A stretch of 64,000 nt of DNA from Pseudomonas putida (lineage in GTDB: Bacteria; Pseudomonadota; Gammaproteobacteria; Pseudomonadales; Pseudomonadaceae): positions 434,001 to 498,000 of the forward strand of contig NZ_JAETZZ010000001.1 in NCBI RefSeq assembly GCF_022627325.1, written 5' to 3'. Of this stretch, positions 47,858 to 57,424 are shown one piece after another. Position 1 is the stretch's first letter, and each line of letters starts with the position of its first letter. A program made the position numbers and the translations under genes. A model generated the notes under the pieces. That model saw only the letters and a program-made list of their open reading frames with translations, was not told the DNA's origin and searched no databases.

Positions 47858-48366
47858 TTCAAGACCGGGCGAACGGACAAGGCGGCGGTCTTTGGCAGCA
47901 TGAGCGAGGTGGTGGTGGACCCGGATGATCGCCCCTTCATAGCGGATCCGGCAACCTATCAGGCATTGCATGACGGAAAGACGCCGACCCTGGGGGCCAG
48001 AATTTACGCCGACAACTGTATGGCCTGCCACCGCAGTGATGGCAAAGGGTACGCGCAAGTGTTTCCCGCACTGGCGGGCAACCAGTGTTGAATGTGGACG
48101 ATCCGCAGTCGTTGATTCGCCTGGTACTGGAAGGGGGAACGTTGCCTTCAACCCATTCAGCGCCGACGTCATTCAGCATGCCGCCGTTGGGGTGGCGCTT
48201 GTCCGACGACGAGGTGGCTCAGGTATTGAGTTTTGTCCGCAGCGCATGGGCCAATAGAGGCGCTACTGTTTCCGCGAGCACGATCACAGCGGTTCGAAAA
48301 TCGCTCGCGAGCGATGCGTTGCTGGGAATGCAGAAGCCCGGAAACGTTTCAGGGTTAAAGCCTTGA
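47858..48366 (+). pseudogene. Gluconate 2-dehydrogenase cytochrome c subunit, C-terminal remnant with frameshift
   Basis: The frame from 47858 reads FKTGRTDKAAVFGSMSEVV and then the third haem-binding region ADNCMACHRSDGKG. At about 48083 a single-base loss (GGCAACCAGTG in place of an expected GGCAACCCAGTG) shifts the frame; the reading continues from 48085 as LNVDDPQSLIRLVLEGG to the natural C-terminus at 48366. The stretch after SEVV also seems to lack several residues. The first two haem domains are gone. Confidence 0.78.
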
Positions 48367-48455
48367 TTGAAGGCGGGGCCTGTGGGTTGTCATCGCTTTT
48401 AGGGCCTTGAACGGCGCAAAACCGGGCCCGAACTCATGTTCGGGCAGCCGCTTCA

Positions 48456-51400
48456 TCAAGGCTTGGTCAGTTCTCTGGCCAAGGCTTTCTCTACGCGGCG
48501 CATGTGCCGTGCCAAAGCCTGTCGCCGCTGTTTCAGCTGCGCTGCGGGCAACCCGTTCTGTTCCAAGGCCTCACAGGCCGTCATCAAGTGCTGCGCTTCC
48601 AGCATCCGCGCCGCGCTGAGGATCTTGTGTGCCTGCTCGGCGATGGCCTCGGGCTGGGCTTGTGGGTCCAGGCCCATGAGGGTTGCCAGGTCCTGCTGCA
48701 GGCTCATCAGCAACGCCTTGAGAAACCGCTCACGGTCGTTGGGGTTATCGCCAACGATACTGCGCAGACCTTCGAGATCGAACGGTGGCTCCTTTGCGTG
48801 CCGCTCCCGCCGGGGGGCGATGTTGGCCAGGCGTTGGCTCAAGGTGCGCAGGCTGATGGGTTTGAGCAGGCAGTCGTCCATCCCGACACTGAGGCACTTC
48901 TGCCTGACTTCGGGCTGAGCGTTGGCGGTATAGCCCAGGATCACGCAGGGAGTACGCCCGTTCTGGCGTTCTTCGGCGCGCACGGTGGCGGCAAGCTGAT
49001 AACCGTTCATGTGCGGCATGTTGCAATCGAGGACGATCACGTCGAATTGCCCTTCGCGCCATTTTTCCAGGCCTTCGCTGCCATCGCTGGCAGTGGCCTG
49101 GCTCAGGCCAAGGTAGCCCAGCTGTTGCGCCATCAGCATCAGGTTGGCCGGGTGGTCGTCGATCACCAGCACCTTCAGCCGGGCATCGGGGACGTCCATG
49201 TCATCGGCTTCCAGCACCTGCGGCGGCAGAGCGTCTACACGTTGCAGCGGGACGCTGAAGCGAACCTGCGTGCCGAAATCCGGCACGCTCTTGATGCTCA
49301 GGCTCGCGCCCATCATTTCGCACAGGCTACGGCAGATGGCCAGGCCCAGGCCGGTGCCGGCACGAGCGCCCTGGCTGTGTGGGTTGGCCTGAACGAAGGG
49401 ATTGAACAGCCGTTGCAAGTCATCGTCGTGAATGCCGATGCCGGTGTCACGCACTTCCAGCTCCAGGCTCGGAGGCACTGAGGGGGCTTCTTCATGCAGG
49501 CTGAGGCTGATGCGCACCTGACCCTGCCCGGTGAACTTGATGGCATTGCTGATCAGGTTGGACAGGATCTGCTTGAAGCGTAAGGGGTCGAGCAGGACGT
49601 GGCAGCGTGCGCTGGGGTCGATCTCGACGTCGAAGGCCAGGCCTTTTTGCCGTGCCTGGCCATCGAACACGCGGCTCACCGATTCGACCAGCGCCGCAAG
49701 GTCGACCGGCTCGGGTGCAAGGGACAGGTGGCCAGACTCGATACGCACGATATCCAGGATGTCACCGATCAGGCCCAGCAGGTCCTTGGCCGAATGGTGG
49801 GCGACTTCCAGGGAGGTGCGATCGATCTGCCCTTGATGAGCACGCTTGACCGCCAGTTCGAGCATGCCGATGACCGCGTTCATCGGGGTGCGGATCTCAT
49901 GGCTGATGGTAGCCAGGAAGGTACTTTTGGCGCGGTTGGCATCATCAGCCAATTGCTTGGCCTCGCGCAGCTCCTGCACCAACTTGCGCCGCTCGCTGAT
50001 GTCGATCCAGCCACCGATGATACCCTGGACCTCACCGAGTGAATCACGGTACGGCAGGATCCAGTGGTAGATGGTGATTTCGCGATCCTTGAGCCGCAAG
50101 GGGCGGTCGATGATCAGCGGAACGCCGGCGGCCATCACCTGCAGATAGTCGGCATGGATCTGGCGGGTGCTGTCTGAGCCTGCGAACAGGCTGTCCTCCA
50201 GGCGCTTGCCGATGACCTCTTCGTGGGTCGCCTGCACCGCTTCCAGGTAACTGGCATTGCAGCTTTGCAAACAGCCCGCTCTGTCCCTTACGTACATGGG
50301 GTGCGGGGTGCCGTTGAGCAGTGCGCCCATGAACTCCAGTTGATCGCTCAGGGCCCGTTCGGCGTGCTGGCGCTGTTTGATCTGGCGGCGCAACCGGGCG
50401 TTCCACAGCAGCGCCCCCAACAGCAGCACGGCGGTCCCCAGCAACACTTGCATGGCAAGGCGCCTGAAACCCAGCCAGTTGCTGTCGTCATGCTGGCTGT
50501 AGCCACTCCAGCGGTTGTTGATCACCCCCAGTTCTTCCGGCGAAATACTCAGCAGCGCCTTGTCCAGGATCGATGCCAATTCTGTTTCCTGTGCGGAGGT
50601 GGCCATGGCGAAGCTCGCAGGCTCGGTACCGACCGTGCTGCGGATCACCAGTTTGGCGTTACCTGCCACGGCATGGTTGGCATCGATCAAGGTCGTGATG
50701 ACGGCATCGACTGCACCACTGCTCAGCAGTGCCATGGAATAGTAGGGGCTCTCGGTCTCGATCCAGCCGGTCTGCGGGTATCGGGTTGTCAGCAGTTCGG
50801 ACATTTCGCTGTAGCGGGTGATGGCGATGCGCCGGCCCTGCAAGTGTTCCAGTGAGGTGTACTGGGGCGTTTCGGTGCGCGTCACCAGCACATAGGTGCT
50901 TTCCAGGTACGGCCGGCTGAGCTGCAAGTGCTCCTCGCTCATGTCATCCACGGCAAGCGCTGCGATCATGTTCACGCGCCCGTCCTCGAGTCGGGCGATC
51001 ATCTCAGCGATGCCGTTGGCGCGTTGCACTTCGAAGCGCAGGCCTGTACGCAGGCGGATCAGGTCCAGCAGGTCGGCGGTGACCCCGCGGAAATGGCCAT
51101 TGCCGTCGAAATACGACAGCGGTGCAGCCGTTTCGTCGATAGCCACCTGCATCACAGGGTGGCGGCGCAACCACTGCTCTTCTTCGGCCGTGAGCTGCAG
51201 TTTGCGCTCGCTCAGCAGCAGGTCGCTGCCGGCACTCCAGCGTTTGAAGATGCTGGCGCGCACGGCAGCTGGCTGGCGGTCCAGGGCCAGGTTCACCAGA
51301 TCCTTGAGAAGGGTATCTTGCGCGCGCATCGCAAAACTGAAGCCGACGCTTTCATGTTTGCCGAAGCTGGCCATGCGCAGGCGCGGCAGGTGGCCGCGGT

Positions 51401-52058
51401 TGAGCTGGTAGTGCGTGGAGATGGTATCGCCGATGAACACGTCAGCCTGCCCGAACGCTACGGCATTGAGGGCTTGGGAAGATGAACCGAAGGCCAGCAG
51501 TTCGGCTTTGGGATAGACAGTGCTGACTTCTTCTCGGGGCAGATAGTGATACAGCATGCCCAGGCGCATGCCCGCCATGCCCGGGTTGAGTGTGCGGCGT
51601 TCGTCTTCGCGGGTCACCAGCACTGGCTGGTCCACGGCATAAGGGTCCGAAAGCGCCAGGCCATCGCTCGCTGCTTCATAGCCATTGGCGCTGCCGAGCA
51701 GGTCGATCTCACCTTTCTTGAGCGCCTCTACCGCAGCTTGCCGGTTGGGATAGCGCAGCACTCGAATCGGCACTTGCAGGACCTTGCCGATCAGGCTGGC
51801 ATATTCGGCGGTAAGGCCTTGATAGTCGCGGCCGCCACTGGTTATGTCGAACGGCGGATAGTCGGGTGCCGACGTGCCCAGCTTCAGGTATTGGCGGCCC
51901 ATCAGCCATTCCCGCTGTTGCGCGGTCAGTTGTGGGGTGACCGGTGGGGCCGAGGAGCGGGAAAGCAGGGAATACGGCACCGCCTCAAGCTGAGAAGCCT
52001 GCGCTGCGCAGCAGGCCAATGGCAGTGCTAGGGCCAGCCAGGCAAGAAGTCGCGCCAT
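48456..52058 (-). CDS. BvgS/EvgS-like unorthodox hybrid sensor kinase
   Basis: The 1200-residue inner-membrane protein has a signal peptide (1-21), two tandem periplasmic Venus-flytrap domains (about 55-275 and 290-515), one membrane helix (about 533-553), a PAS domain (about 575-690), a HisKA domain with His720 (TISHEIRTP), an ATPase domain (about 815-940; DTGIGI, GTGLGL), a receiver with Asp1011 (VLDCNMP) and an Hpt domain with His1144 (AHKILSAARM). This is the full BvgS phosphorelay. It is adjacent to its probable partner, the LuxR-type regulator 8 bases upstream. Ligand is unknown; flytrap domains often bind amino acids or small acids. Confidence 0.92.
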   Translation of the reverse strand: MARLLAWLALALPLACCAAQASQLEAVPYSLLSRSSAPPVTPQLTAQQREWLMGRQYLKLGTSAPDYPPFDITSGGRDYQGLTAEYASLIGKVLQVPIRVLRYPNRQAAVEALKKGEIDLLGSANGYEAASDGLALSDPYAVDQPVLVTREDERRTLNPGMAGMRLGMLYHYLPREEVSTVYPKAELLAFGSSSQALNAVAFGQADVFIGDTISTHYQLNRGHLPRLRMASFGKHESVGFSFAMRAQDTLLKDLVNLALDRQPAAVRASIFKRWSAGSDLLLSERKLQLTAEEEQWLRRHPVMQVAIDETAAPLSYFDGNGHFRGVTADLLDLIRLRTGLRFEVQRANGIAEMIARLEDGRVNMIAALAVDDMSEEHLQLSRPYLESTYVLVTRTETPQYTSLEHLQGRRIAITRYSEMSELLTTRYPQTGWIETESPYYSMALLSSGAVDAVITTLIDANHAVAGNAKLVIRSTVGTEPASFAMATSAQETELASILDKALLSISPEELGVINNRWSGYSQHDDSNWLGFRRLAMQVLLGTAVLLLGALLWNARLRRQIKQRQHAERALSDQLEFMGALLNGTPHPMYVRDRAGCLQSCNASYLEAVQATHEEVIGKRLEDSLFAGSDSTRQIHADYLQVMAAGVPLIIDRPLRLKDREITIYHWILPYRDSLGEVQGIIGGWIDISERRKLVQELREAKQLADDANRAKSTFLATISHEIRTPMNAVIGMLELAVKRAHQGQIDRTSLEVAHHSAKDLLGLIGDILDIVRIESGHLSLAPEPVDLAALVESVSRVFDGQARQKGLAFDVEIDPSARCHVLLDPLRFKQILSNLISNAIKFTGQGQVRISLSLHEEAPSVPPSLELEVRDTGIGIHDDDLQRLFNPFVQANPHSQGARAGTGLGLAICRSLCEMMGASLSIKSVPDFGTQVRFSVPLQRVDALPPQVLEADDMDVPDARLKVLVIDDHPANLMLMAQQLGYLGLSQATASDGSEGLEKWREGQFDVIVLDCNMPHMNGYQLAATVRAEERQNGRTPCVILGYTANAQPEVRQKCLSVGMDDCLLKPISLRTLSQRLANIAPRRERHAKEPPFDLEGLRSIVGDNPNDRERFLKALLMSLQQDLATLMGLDPQAQPEAIAEQAHKILSAARMLEAQHLMTACEALEQNGLPAAQLKQRRQALARHMRRVEKALARELTKP

Positions 52059-52066
52059 GTGACACC

Positions 52067-52687
52067 TCAGACCAGCGCGTTGCGTTTGGCCATTTCAATA
52101 AGGTCGACCAAGGTGTCGACCTGGAGTTTCTGCATCAGGCGCTTCTTGTAGGTGCTGACGGTCTTGTTGCTCAGAAACATGCCTTTGGCAATTTCCTTGT
52201 TGCTGCGCCCTTGGGCGAAAAGTTGCAGCACCATAAGTTCACGATCATTGACCTGGCGGAAAAGCCGCAGATCGTTATCCGCTGTTTCGTGGTCGGTGTG
52301 GATGGCCTGGCTGGGGAAATAGTTGTATCCGGCAAGTACCGCCTTGATCGCGCTGAGCAACTCGCTCAGGTCTTCCTGTTTGCACACATAGCCTGCTGCA
52401 CCCGAGTGCATGCAGCGTACGGCGAACAGCGCGGGCGATTGCGCGGTGAGGACCAGCACCTTCAGCGGCAACGCCATGGCCTGAAAGCGCGAGAGGACCT
52501 CCAGGCCGTCCAGCTTGGGGATGCTGATATCTAGAATCACCAGGTCGGGCAGCGTTTCGCGGATCATCTGCATGGCGTCCACGCCGTTGTCCGACTCGCC
52601 GACGACTTTGTAGTTCTGGTTTTCAAGCAGCATACGGACAGCCAGGCGGATGACGGGGTGGTCATCGACAATAAATACGGAGTGCAT
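52067..52687 (-). CDS. LuxR/NarL-type response regulator (BvgA/EvgA-like)
   Basis: The 206-residue regulator has a receiver domain (FIVDDHPVIR; phosphorylation Asp in LVILDISIP) and a C-terminal LuxR helix-turn-helix (EIAKGMFLSNKTVSTYKKRLMQKL). ATG 52687 is chosen for MHSVFIVDDHP; the frame runs on to 52726. It precedes the hybrid kinase by 8 bases in one operon. The upstream region to 52965 is AT-rich, unlike its surroundings, and should hold the promoter. Confidence 0.92.
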   Translation of the reverse strand: MHSVFIVDDHPVIRLAVRMLLENQNYKVVGESDNGVDAMQMIRETLPDLVILDISIPKLDGLEVLSRFQAMALPLKVLVLTAQSPALFAVRCMHSGAAGYVCKQEDLSELLSAIKAVLAGYNYFPSQAIHTDHETADNDLRLFRQVNDRELMVLQLFAQGRSNKEIAKGMFLSNKTVSTYKKRLMQKLQVDTLVDLIEMAKRNALV

Positions 52688-52926
52688 GTTCAACTTCCCT
52701 ACGGCGGATGACGAGGCAGGGGGCACCTTAACCCAGTTGCATCTGACATGGGGTGTGAAGTGGGGCGATTAAACGTATATGGGAAATGGCTTACAGTGGA
52801 AAGCAATTAGAGCTACGAAGCGTAAGAGTTTGAATCAGTGTCAAAGGTCTATTGGTAACTTTTTATTTGGAGATGCTCTTTCTGTTTAACAGTTGGCGAC
52901 ATTTGTAGGAAATATCCTTCAATAAA

Positions 52927-52954
52927 AGGGGCCGCATACGTAAAGGCATGCGGC
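52927..52954 (-). terminator. Intrinsic terminator of dgt
   Basis: GCCGCAT and ATGCGGC form a 7-bp stem; on the minus strand it is followed by CCCCTTTTATT. Confidence 0.65.
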
Positions 52955-52965
52955 AGCACCCAGGT

Positions 52966-54297
52966 TCAGGTCGGGCTGGAGCGGCCGGTCATCTCGCGGG
53001 CCATCTCGCTGGCATAGCTGTCGGTCATGCCGGCGATGAAATCGATCATGCGCAGGTAGGCTTTGTGCAGAGAATCATGCGGGTGGGGGGCATTGTTACC
53101 AATCAGATCGAGTACGCGGCGGCTCTTAAAGGAAGGGGTGCGCCCGCCATGCTGCTCCAGGGCGGCAGCACAGAAGGTGTTGAGGAGGATTTCCAGGGTG
53201 GTGTAGGCACCGATTTCGTGCAGCGTTTTGCGCTTGTCCTGGAATATCTTGTTGCGTGCCATGTCCTTGGCCTGAAGCACGCAGCGCTTGGCCGGGCCAT
53301 GCATGTGCTCGACCAGGTCGCCGCTCAATTGCCCGGCAAGCAAGGCCTGCTGTTGCTCGACGAAAGCGCTCGCAGCGGCGTTGGTCAGGTGCTCGATGGC
53401 CTTGCCACGCAAGATCGCCAGCTTGCGTCGCCGCGAATCTGCAGGGCCAAGCTGGCGATAGGTTTCTGGCAAGTCATCGCCGACCAGGTCCAGCAACAGT
53501 GCTTCCACTTCGGCGTACTGCAGCAGCTCCATCTCCAGGCCATCTTCCAGGTCGATCAGGCCGTAGCAGATGTCATCGGCTGCCTCCATCAGATAGACCA
53601 GCGGATGGCGCGCCCAGCGTTGCTCCTCCAGCAAGGGCAGGCCGAGCTTCTGGGCGATCTGTTCTAGCAGCGGCAGTTCGCTTTGGTAGCAGCCGAACTT
53701 GTGCTTCTTGTACCCCAGGGCATCGGCATGCCGGGCGGTCCAGGGGTACTTCAGATAGGTACCCAGGGTGGCGTAGGTCAGGCGGGTACCGCCGTCGAAC
53801 TGGTGATACTCAAGCTGGGTGAGCACGCGAAAGCCTTGGGCATTGCCTTCGAAATTGAGGAAGTCGCCGCGCTCGTCATCCGTCATGTCATCCAGCCAGC
53901 CGCGCCCTGCAGCCTGCTGGAACCAATGGCGGATGGCATCTTCGCCGGAGTGGCCGAACGGTGGGTTGCCGATGTCGTGGGCCAGGCAGGCGGACTGCAC
54001 GATCATGCCTAGATCACTGGGTTCGCACCAGTCAGGCAGGCTGCCCCGCAACGTTTCGCCGACGCGCATGCCCAGTGAGCGCCCTACACAGCTAACCTCG
54101 AGGGAATGGGTCAGGCGTGTGTGAATGTGGTCGTTGCTGGAAACCGGGTGAACCTGGGTCTTGCGCCCCAGGCGGCGAAACGCGCCTGAGAAGATGATCC
54201 GGTCGTGGTCCTTGTGGAAGGGGCTACGCCCCAGTTCCTCCGGGCTGTACAGGGCTTTGCCCAGGCGCTCGCGGGTGAGCAGGGTATGCCAGTCCAA
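52966..54297 (-). CDS. dgt: Deoxyguanosinetriphosphate triphosphohydrolase-like protein
   Basis: The 443-residue HD-domain enzyme has the paired metal motifs [10 protein letters not shown] (about residue 60) and [16 protein letters not shown] (about 108), followed by [17 protein letters not shown] near 215. dNTP triphosphohydrolases of this type remove triphosphate from deoxynucleotides and help keep dNTP pools balanced. ATG 54297 gives [13 protein letters not shown] as in relatives. The gene is monocistronic. Confidence 0.92.
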   Translation of the reverse strand: MDWHTLLTRERLGKALYSPEELGRSPFHKDHDRIIFSGAFRRLGRKTQVHPVSSNDHIHTRLTHSLEVSCVGRSLGMRVGETLRGSLPDWCEPSDLGMIVQSACLAHDIGNPPFGHSGEDAIRHWFQQAAGRGWLDDMTDDERGDFLNFEGNAQGFRVLTQLEYHQFDGGTRLTYATLGTYLKYPWTARHADALGYKKHKFGCYQSELPLLEQIAQKLGLPLLEEQRWARHPLVYLMEAADDICYGLIDLEDGLEMELLQYAEVEALLLDLVGDDLPETYRQLGPADSRRRKLAILRGKAIEHLTNAAASAFVEQQQALLAGQLSGDLVEHMHGPAKRCVLQAKDMARNKIFQDKRKTLHEIGAYTTLEILLNTFCAAALEQHGGRTPSFKSRRVLDLIGNNAPHPHDSLHKAYLRMIDFIAGMTDSYASEMAREMTGRSSPT

Positions 54298-54459
54298 GGC
54301 TCGCTCTCCTGTGGGTCGAATGGCGTAGCTTCCGGTGTCGCGCGGGGCTGTGCAAGCGGAAAATCGCTACCGGCCTTATCGTCGGCAAGCCGTCGCGCAC
54401 AGGTGCAAGCCACGCTGCAAACGCGTGGGTCACCTGTGATTGACGGCTCTGGTAGTGGC

Positions 54460-54789
54460 TCAGGAGCGCCGTGGGCCTTGCAGATACAGCTTCACCAGCG
54501 GCAGCAGGGTAGTGCCCAGGCGCACCAGCCGCGACAGGTTGCCGCTGCGCACCCCTTTGCCGGTCAGAAAGCCCAGCGCGACCACTGCACCAATGCCCCA
54601 TAGAGGGGCGTGCTTGATGCCCAGGCCATCATGCAGTGAGCCGCCCATGCCGCGCAGGCGGTGCAGTGGCTGCAGCATTTGCCCGGACTCCTGGCGGATT
54701 TGCTGGCGGTGCATCTCCATGCGCAGGCGCAGCAGGGCTTTGCGCAGCTCTCGTGGGTTACGTGTATTGGGTAGTTCAGGCAGGCTCAT
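54460..54789 (-). CDS. Small conserved protein of the YqjD-YqjE-type cluster
   Basis: The 109-residue protein has a charged helical N-terminus (RELRKALLRLRMEMHRQQIRQE) and a short hydrophobic stretch (about 70-82). Its start overlaps the stop of the next upstream gene by four bases, so it is translated in the same operon as the holin-like and DUF883 proteins. Position matches the YqjK-like third gene of such clusters. Function is unknown; envelope stress is suggested by the neighbours. Confidence 0.75.
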   Translation of the reverse strand: MSLPELPNTRNPRELRKALLRLRMEMHRQQIRQESGQMLQPLHRLRGMGGSLHDGLGIKHAPLWGIGAVVALGFLTGKGVRSGNLSRLVRLGTTLLPLVKLYLQGPRRS

Positions 54790-55160
54790 GGCAGCAGACG
54801 CTCCCGATCCTTGGCAAGTTCTTCGAGGGTGGCGCCAAACGGCGAAGACTCATCGAACACCGCGGCTTTCAAGCGAAGGCCGCAATACAGCGCAGCCACA
54901 CCATAAAACACACACAGGCCGATTATCCCGGCCAGGCGGTAGCTGTCCCACAGCAACACCAGCAGCAGGCCTGACAAGGCTGTCAGCAGCAGCAAGGCGA
55001 ACACCAGCGCCAGGCCGGCGAACAGCAACAGGCTCAGGGTGCGTCCTTTCTGCTCCTGCAGTTCGATACCGAACAGTTCGATATGGCTATGCAGCAGCCC
55101 CAGTATCGCGGCGCCCAGGCGCCTGCCCGAAGCGCCGGTGCCAATGGCGTCATTGTCCAT
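54786..55160 (-). CDS. YqjE/phage-holin-III superfamily membrane protein
   Basis: The 124-residue protein has an amphipathic N-terminus (LHSHIELFGIELQEQKGR) and two strong membrane helices (about 45-70 and 77-98). This is the DUF1469/YqjE layout. It lies between the DUF883 protein and the small charged protein, with a four-base overlap to the latter. Confidence 0.8.
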   Translation of the reverse strand: MDNDAIGTGASGRRLGAAILGLLHSHIELFGIELQEQKGRTLSLLLFAGLALVFALLLLTALSGLLLVLLWDSYRLAGIIGLCVFYGVAALYCGLRLKAAVFDESSPFGATLEELAKDRERLLP

Positions 55161-55169
55161 GGAAGCTCC

Positions 55170-55484
55170 TTAACGCCGATTGGCCAACAGGCCAATCAGC
55201 AGGCCGACACCTGCGGCAATGCCGATGGCCTGCCAAGGGTTTTCCTGTACGTAGTGCTCGGCACTGCCCAAGGCTGCCTGGCCCCGCTCACGTACCGACT
55301 CCTGGGTCAGTTGCAAGGTTTCTCGGGCCTGGGTAAGGCGCTCGTGAATCTGCTCACGCAGCTCATCGGCCTGGTCGCCCGCCAGGTTGGCGGTGTCGGC
55401 CAGGAGCTTCTCTGTGTCACGGACCAAAGCCTGAAAGTCCGCCATCAATATCTCTTGTGCAGTCTTTGCCGATTTGCTGGCCAT
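55170..55484 (-). CDS. YqjD/ElaB-type DUF883 protein
   Basis: The 104-residue protein is a long charged amphipathic helix (about residues 10-75) followed by the C-terminal anchor WQAIGIAAGVGLLIGLLANRR, the hallmark of DUF883. Members are membrane-tethered stationary-phase proteins, and E. coli YqjD and ElaB associate with ribosomes. It is the first gene of the three-gene operon; whether this protein binds ribosomes is not shown by sequence. Confidence 0.88.
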   Translation of the reverse strand: MASKSAKTAQEILMADFQALVRDTEKLLADTANLAGDQADELREQIHERLTQARETLQLTQESVRERGQAALGSAEHYVQENPWQAIGIAAGVGLLIGLLANRR

Positions 55485-55798
55485 GGTGCTCTCCCTGTGT
55501 CGATATGTAGGTCATTCGAGTTTCGCTGTGCGCTGAAGGTTCATTTCCGTTGCTGGTATGGGCCTTGCTAAAGAAGATTGCCACAACGCGGGGCGTAAAC
55601 CGCAGCGGTGCGCCGATAAAGGGCAACGACCCCGGCATATACCGATAAACCTTAACCCAATCCACGACAAACCCAAGAAAAACCACGCAGGCTTCGCTCG
55701 GTTCACCGTACCCGGGCAGTGGGCTGGCACCGATCCGGTGCATGGATGCAGGTTCTTGAACTGTCCTGGTGCCTTTTTTCAGTCAGGTCTGCCTTTTC
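55485..55798. other. 314-bp intergenic region between divergent DUF883 operon and amt
   Basis: No gene is supported. It must hold the promoters of both directions. A TGGCAC...TGCA string at 55725-55742 resembles a sigma-54 site but has the wrong spacing and is not annotated as one. Confidence 0.5.
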
Positions 55799-57007
55799 AT
55801 GGACAACATGCACAGCGCCATGGACACCCTGGTCCACGGCTCCAATACACTTTTCATCCTCATGGGCGCCATTCTGGTGCTTGCCATGCACGCGGGCTTC
55901 GCGTTTCTCGAAGTGGGCACCGTGCGCCACAAGAACCAGGTCAATGCCTTGTCGAAGATACTCAGCGATTTCGCCATCTCGGCGCTGGTGTACTTCTTCA
56001 TCGGTTACTGGGTTGCCTATGGTGCGAGTTTTCTGGCCCCGGCATCCCAGCTGGCCGCCGACCACGGCTATGCGCTGGTCAAGTGCTTTTTCCTGCTGAC
56101 GTTCGCAGCAGCGATACCGGCGATCATCTCCGGGGGCATCGCCGAGCGTGCGCGGTTCGTGCCTCAGCTGTGTGCCACAGCGTTGATCGTAGCCTTCATT
56201 TACCCGTTCTTCGAGGGCGTTGTATGGAATGGCAACTTCGGTGCTCAGGCATGGCTGCAGGCGCGCTTCGGTGCGCCGTTCCATGATTTTGCAGGGTCGG
56301 TGGTGGTGCATGCGATGGGCGGCTGGCTGGCACTGGTGGCAGTGCTGCTGCTCGGGGCACGGCGGGGGCGGTACCGTGAGGGTCGGCTGGTGGCCTTCGC
56401 GCCATCGAGCATTCCGTTCCTGGCACTGGGCTCGTGGATCCTGATCATCGGCTGGTTCGGCTTCAACGTCATGAGCGCGCAGACCTTGCAAGGCGTCAGT
56501 GGCCTGGTGGCGATCAATTCGCTGATGGCCATGGTAGGCGGCACCCTGGCAGCCTTGTTGGCCGGGCGCAACGACCCGGGTTTCCTGCACAACGGGCCGC
56601 TGGCTGGCCTGGTAGCGATCTGTGCAGGTTCGGACCTGATGCATCCGCTCGGTGCGCTGGCTACTGGCCTAGTGGCGGGCGTGTTGTTCGTGTGGAGCTT
56701 CACTGCCGCGCAAAACCGCTGGAAGATCGACGATGTACTGGGCGTGTGGCCATTGCACGGGCTGTGCGGCGTATGGGGCGGGATCGCCTGTGGCATCTTC
56801 GGGCAGGCGAGCCTAGGCGGTATGGGCGGTGTCAGCCTGATCAGCCAGTTGATCGGGAGCCTGTCAGGGGTGCTGATCGCGCTGCTTGGCGGCTTTGTGG
56901 TGTACGGGCTGATCCGTGCGGTCCTCGGCCTGCGCCTGAGCCATGAGCAGGAGTTCCAGGGCGCCGACCTGTCGCTGCACCGCATCGGTGCCACCAGCCA
57001 GGATTGA
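55799..57007 (+). CDS. amt: Ammonium transporter (Amt family)
   Basis: The 402-residue channel has about 11 membrane helices. Family residues include ISGGIAERARF near residue 112, the Asp in HDFAGSVVVHAMGG (about 160) with the first of the twin His, and the second His in WPLHGLCGVWGG (about 318). No signal peptide is present, unlike E. coli AmtB. ATG 55799 is preferred; a GTG at 55769 and an ATG at 55808 are alternatives. There is no glnK neighbour, so its PII control, if any, comes from elsewhere. Confidence 0.92.
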   Translation: MDNMHSAMDTLVHGSNTLFILMGAILVLAMHAGFAFLEVGTVRHKNQVNALSKILSDFAISALVYFFIGYWVAYGASFLAPASQLAADHGYALVKCFFLLTFAAAIPAIISGGIAERARFVPQLCATALIVAFIYPFFEGVVWNGNFGAQAWLQARFGAPFHDFAGSVVVHAMGGWLALVAVLLLGARRGRYREGRLVAFAPSSIPFLALGSWILIIGWFGFNVMSAQTLQGVSGLVAINSLMAMVGGTLAALLAGRNDPGFLHNGPLAGLVAICAGSDLMHPLGALATGLVAGVLFVWSFTAAQNRWKIDDVLGVWPLHGLCGVWGGIACGIFGQASLGGMGGVSLISQLIGSLSGVLIALLGGFVVYGLIRAVLGLRLSHEQEFQGADLSLHRIGATSQD

Positions 57008-57080
57008 GCGATTCAGGTGCACATGGGGCGGTAGCGACCTAGAATAGGCTTCTCATCCACGCCAAACCGGGTCTCGCCCC

Positions 57081-57320
57081 ATGCTGCCTGAATGCCAACT
57101 CTTCGGCACCGTCGGGTGCCACTTGTGCGAAGTGGCCGAAGCTGTGCTCATGCCTTTCGTCGATCATGGTCTGCTGGTCGAGCTGGTCGATATCGCCGAC
57201 AGCGAGGCGCTGTTCGAGCGCTACGGGCTGATCATTCCCGTATTGCGTCGTTGCGATACTTCGGCGGAGCTGCTTTGGCCGTTCGATCCTGAACAGGTCG
57301 TGGCCTTCCTCGCGCAATGA
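57081..57320 (+). CDS. Glutaredoxin-like DUF836 protein
   Basis: The 79-residue thioredoxin-fold protein has a CxxC centre (GCHLCE, about residues 13-16) and the conserved cis-Pro region (YGLIIPVLRR, about 48-57). It belongs to the glutaredoxin-like DUF836 family; the substrate is unknown. It lies 73 bases after amt in the same direction. Confidence 0.85.
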   Translation: MLPECQLFGTVGCHLCEVAEAVLMPFVDHGLLVELVDIADSEALFERYGLIIPVLRRCDTSAELLWPFDPEQVVAFLAQ

Positions 57321-57424
57321 TGGCGGCAGGGGAAGCATCGCCTGCCTGCATGCGCTGAGTTGTTGCTCGAAGATGCCGTACCGGCGACAGACGCCGGTAC
57401 TTCATCATCGTCGAGAATGCAGTC

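Noticed and set aside
47638..48366. Calling the fragments a working cytochrome c or GMC oxidoreductase
   Set aside because: Each piece lacks most of its domain, and the pieces are fused out of frame with a further frameshift.
55725..55742. Sigma-54-like TGGCAC...TGCA before amt
   Set aside because: The GG to GC distance is two bases too long for a -24/-12 promoter.
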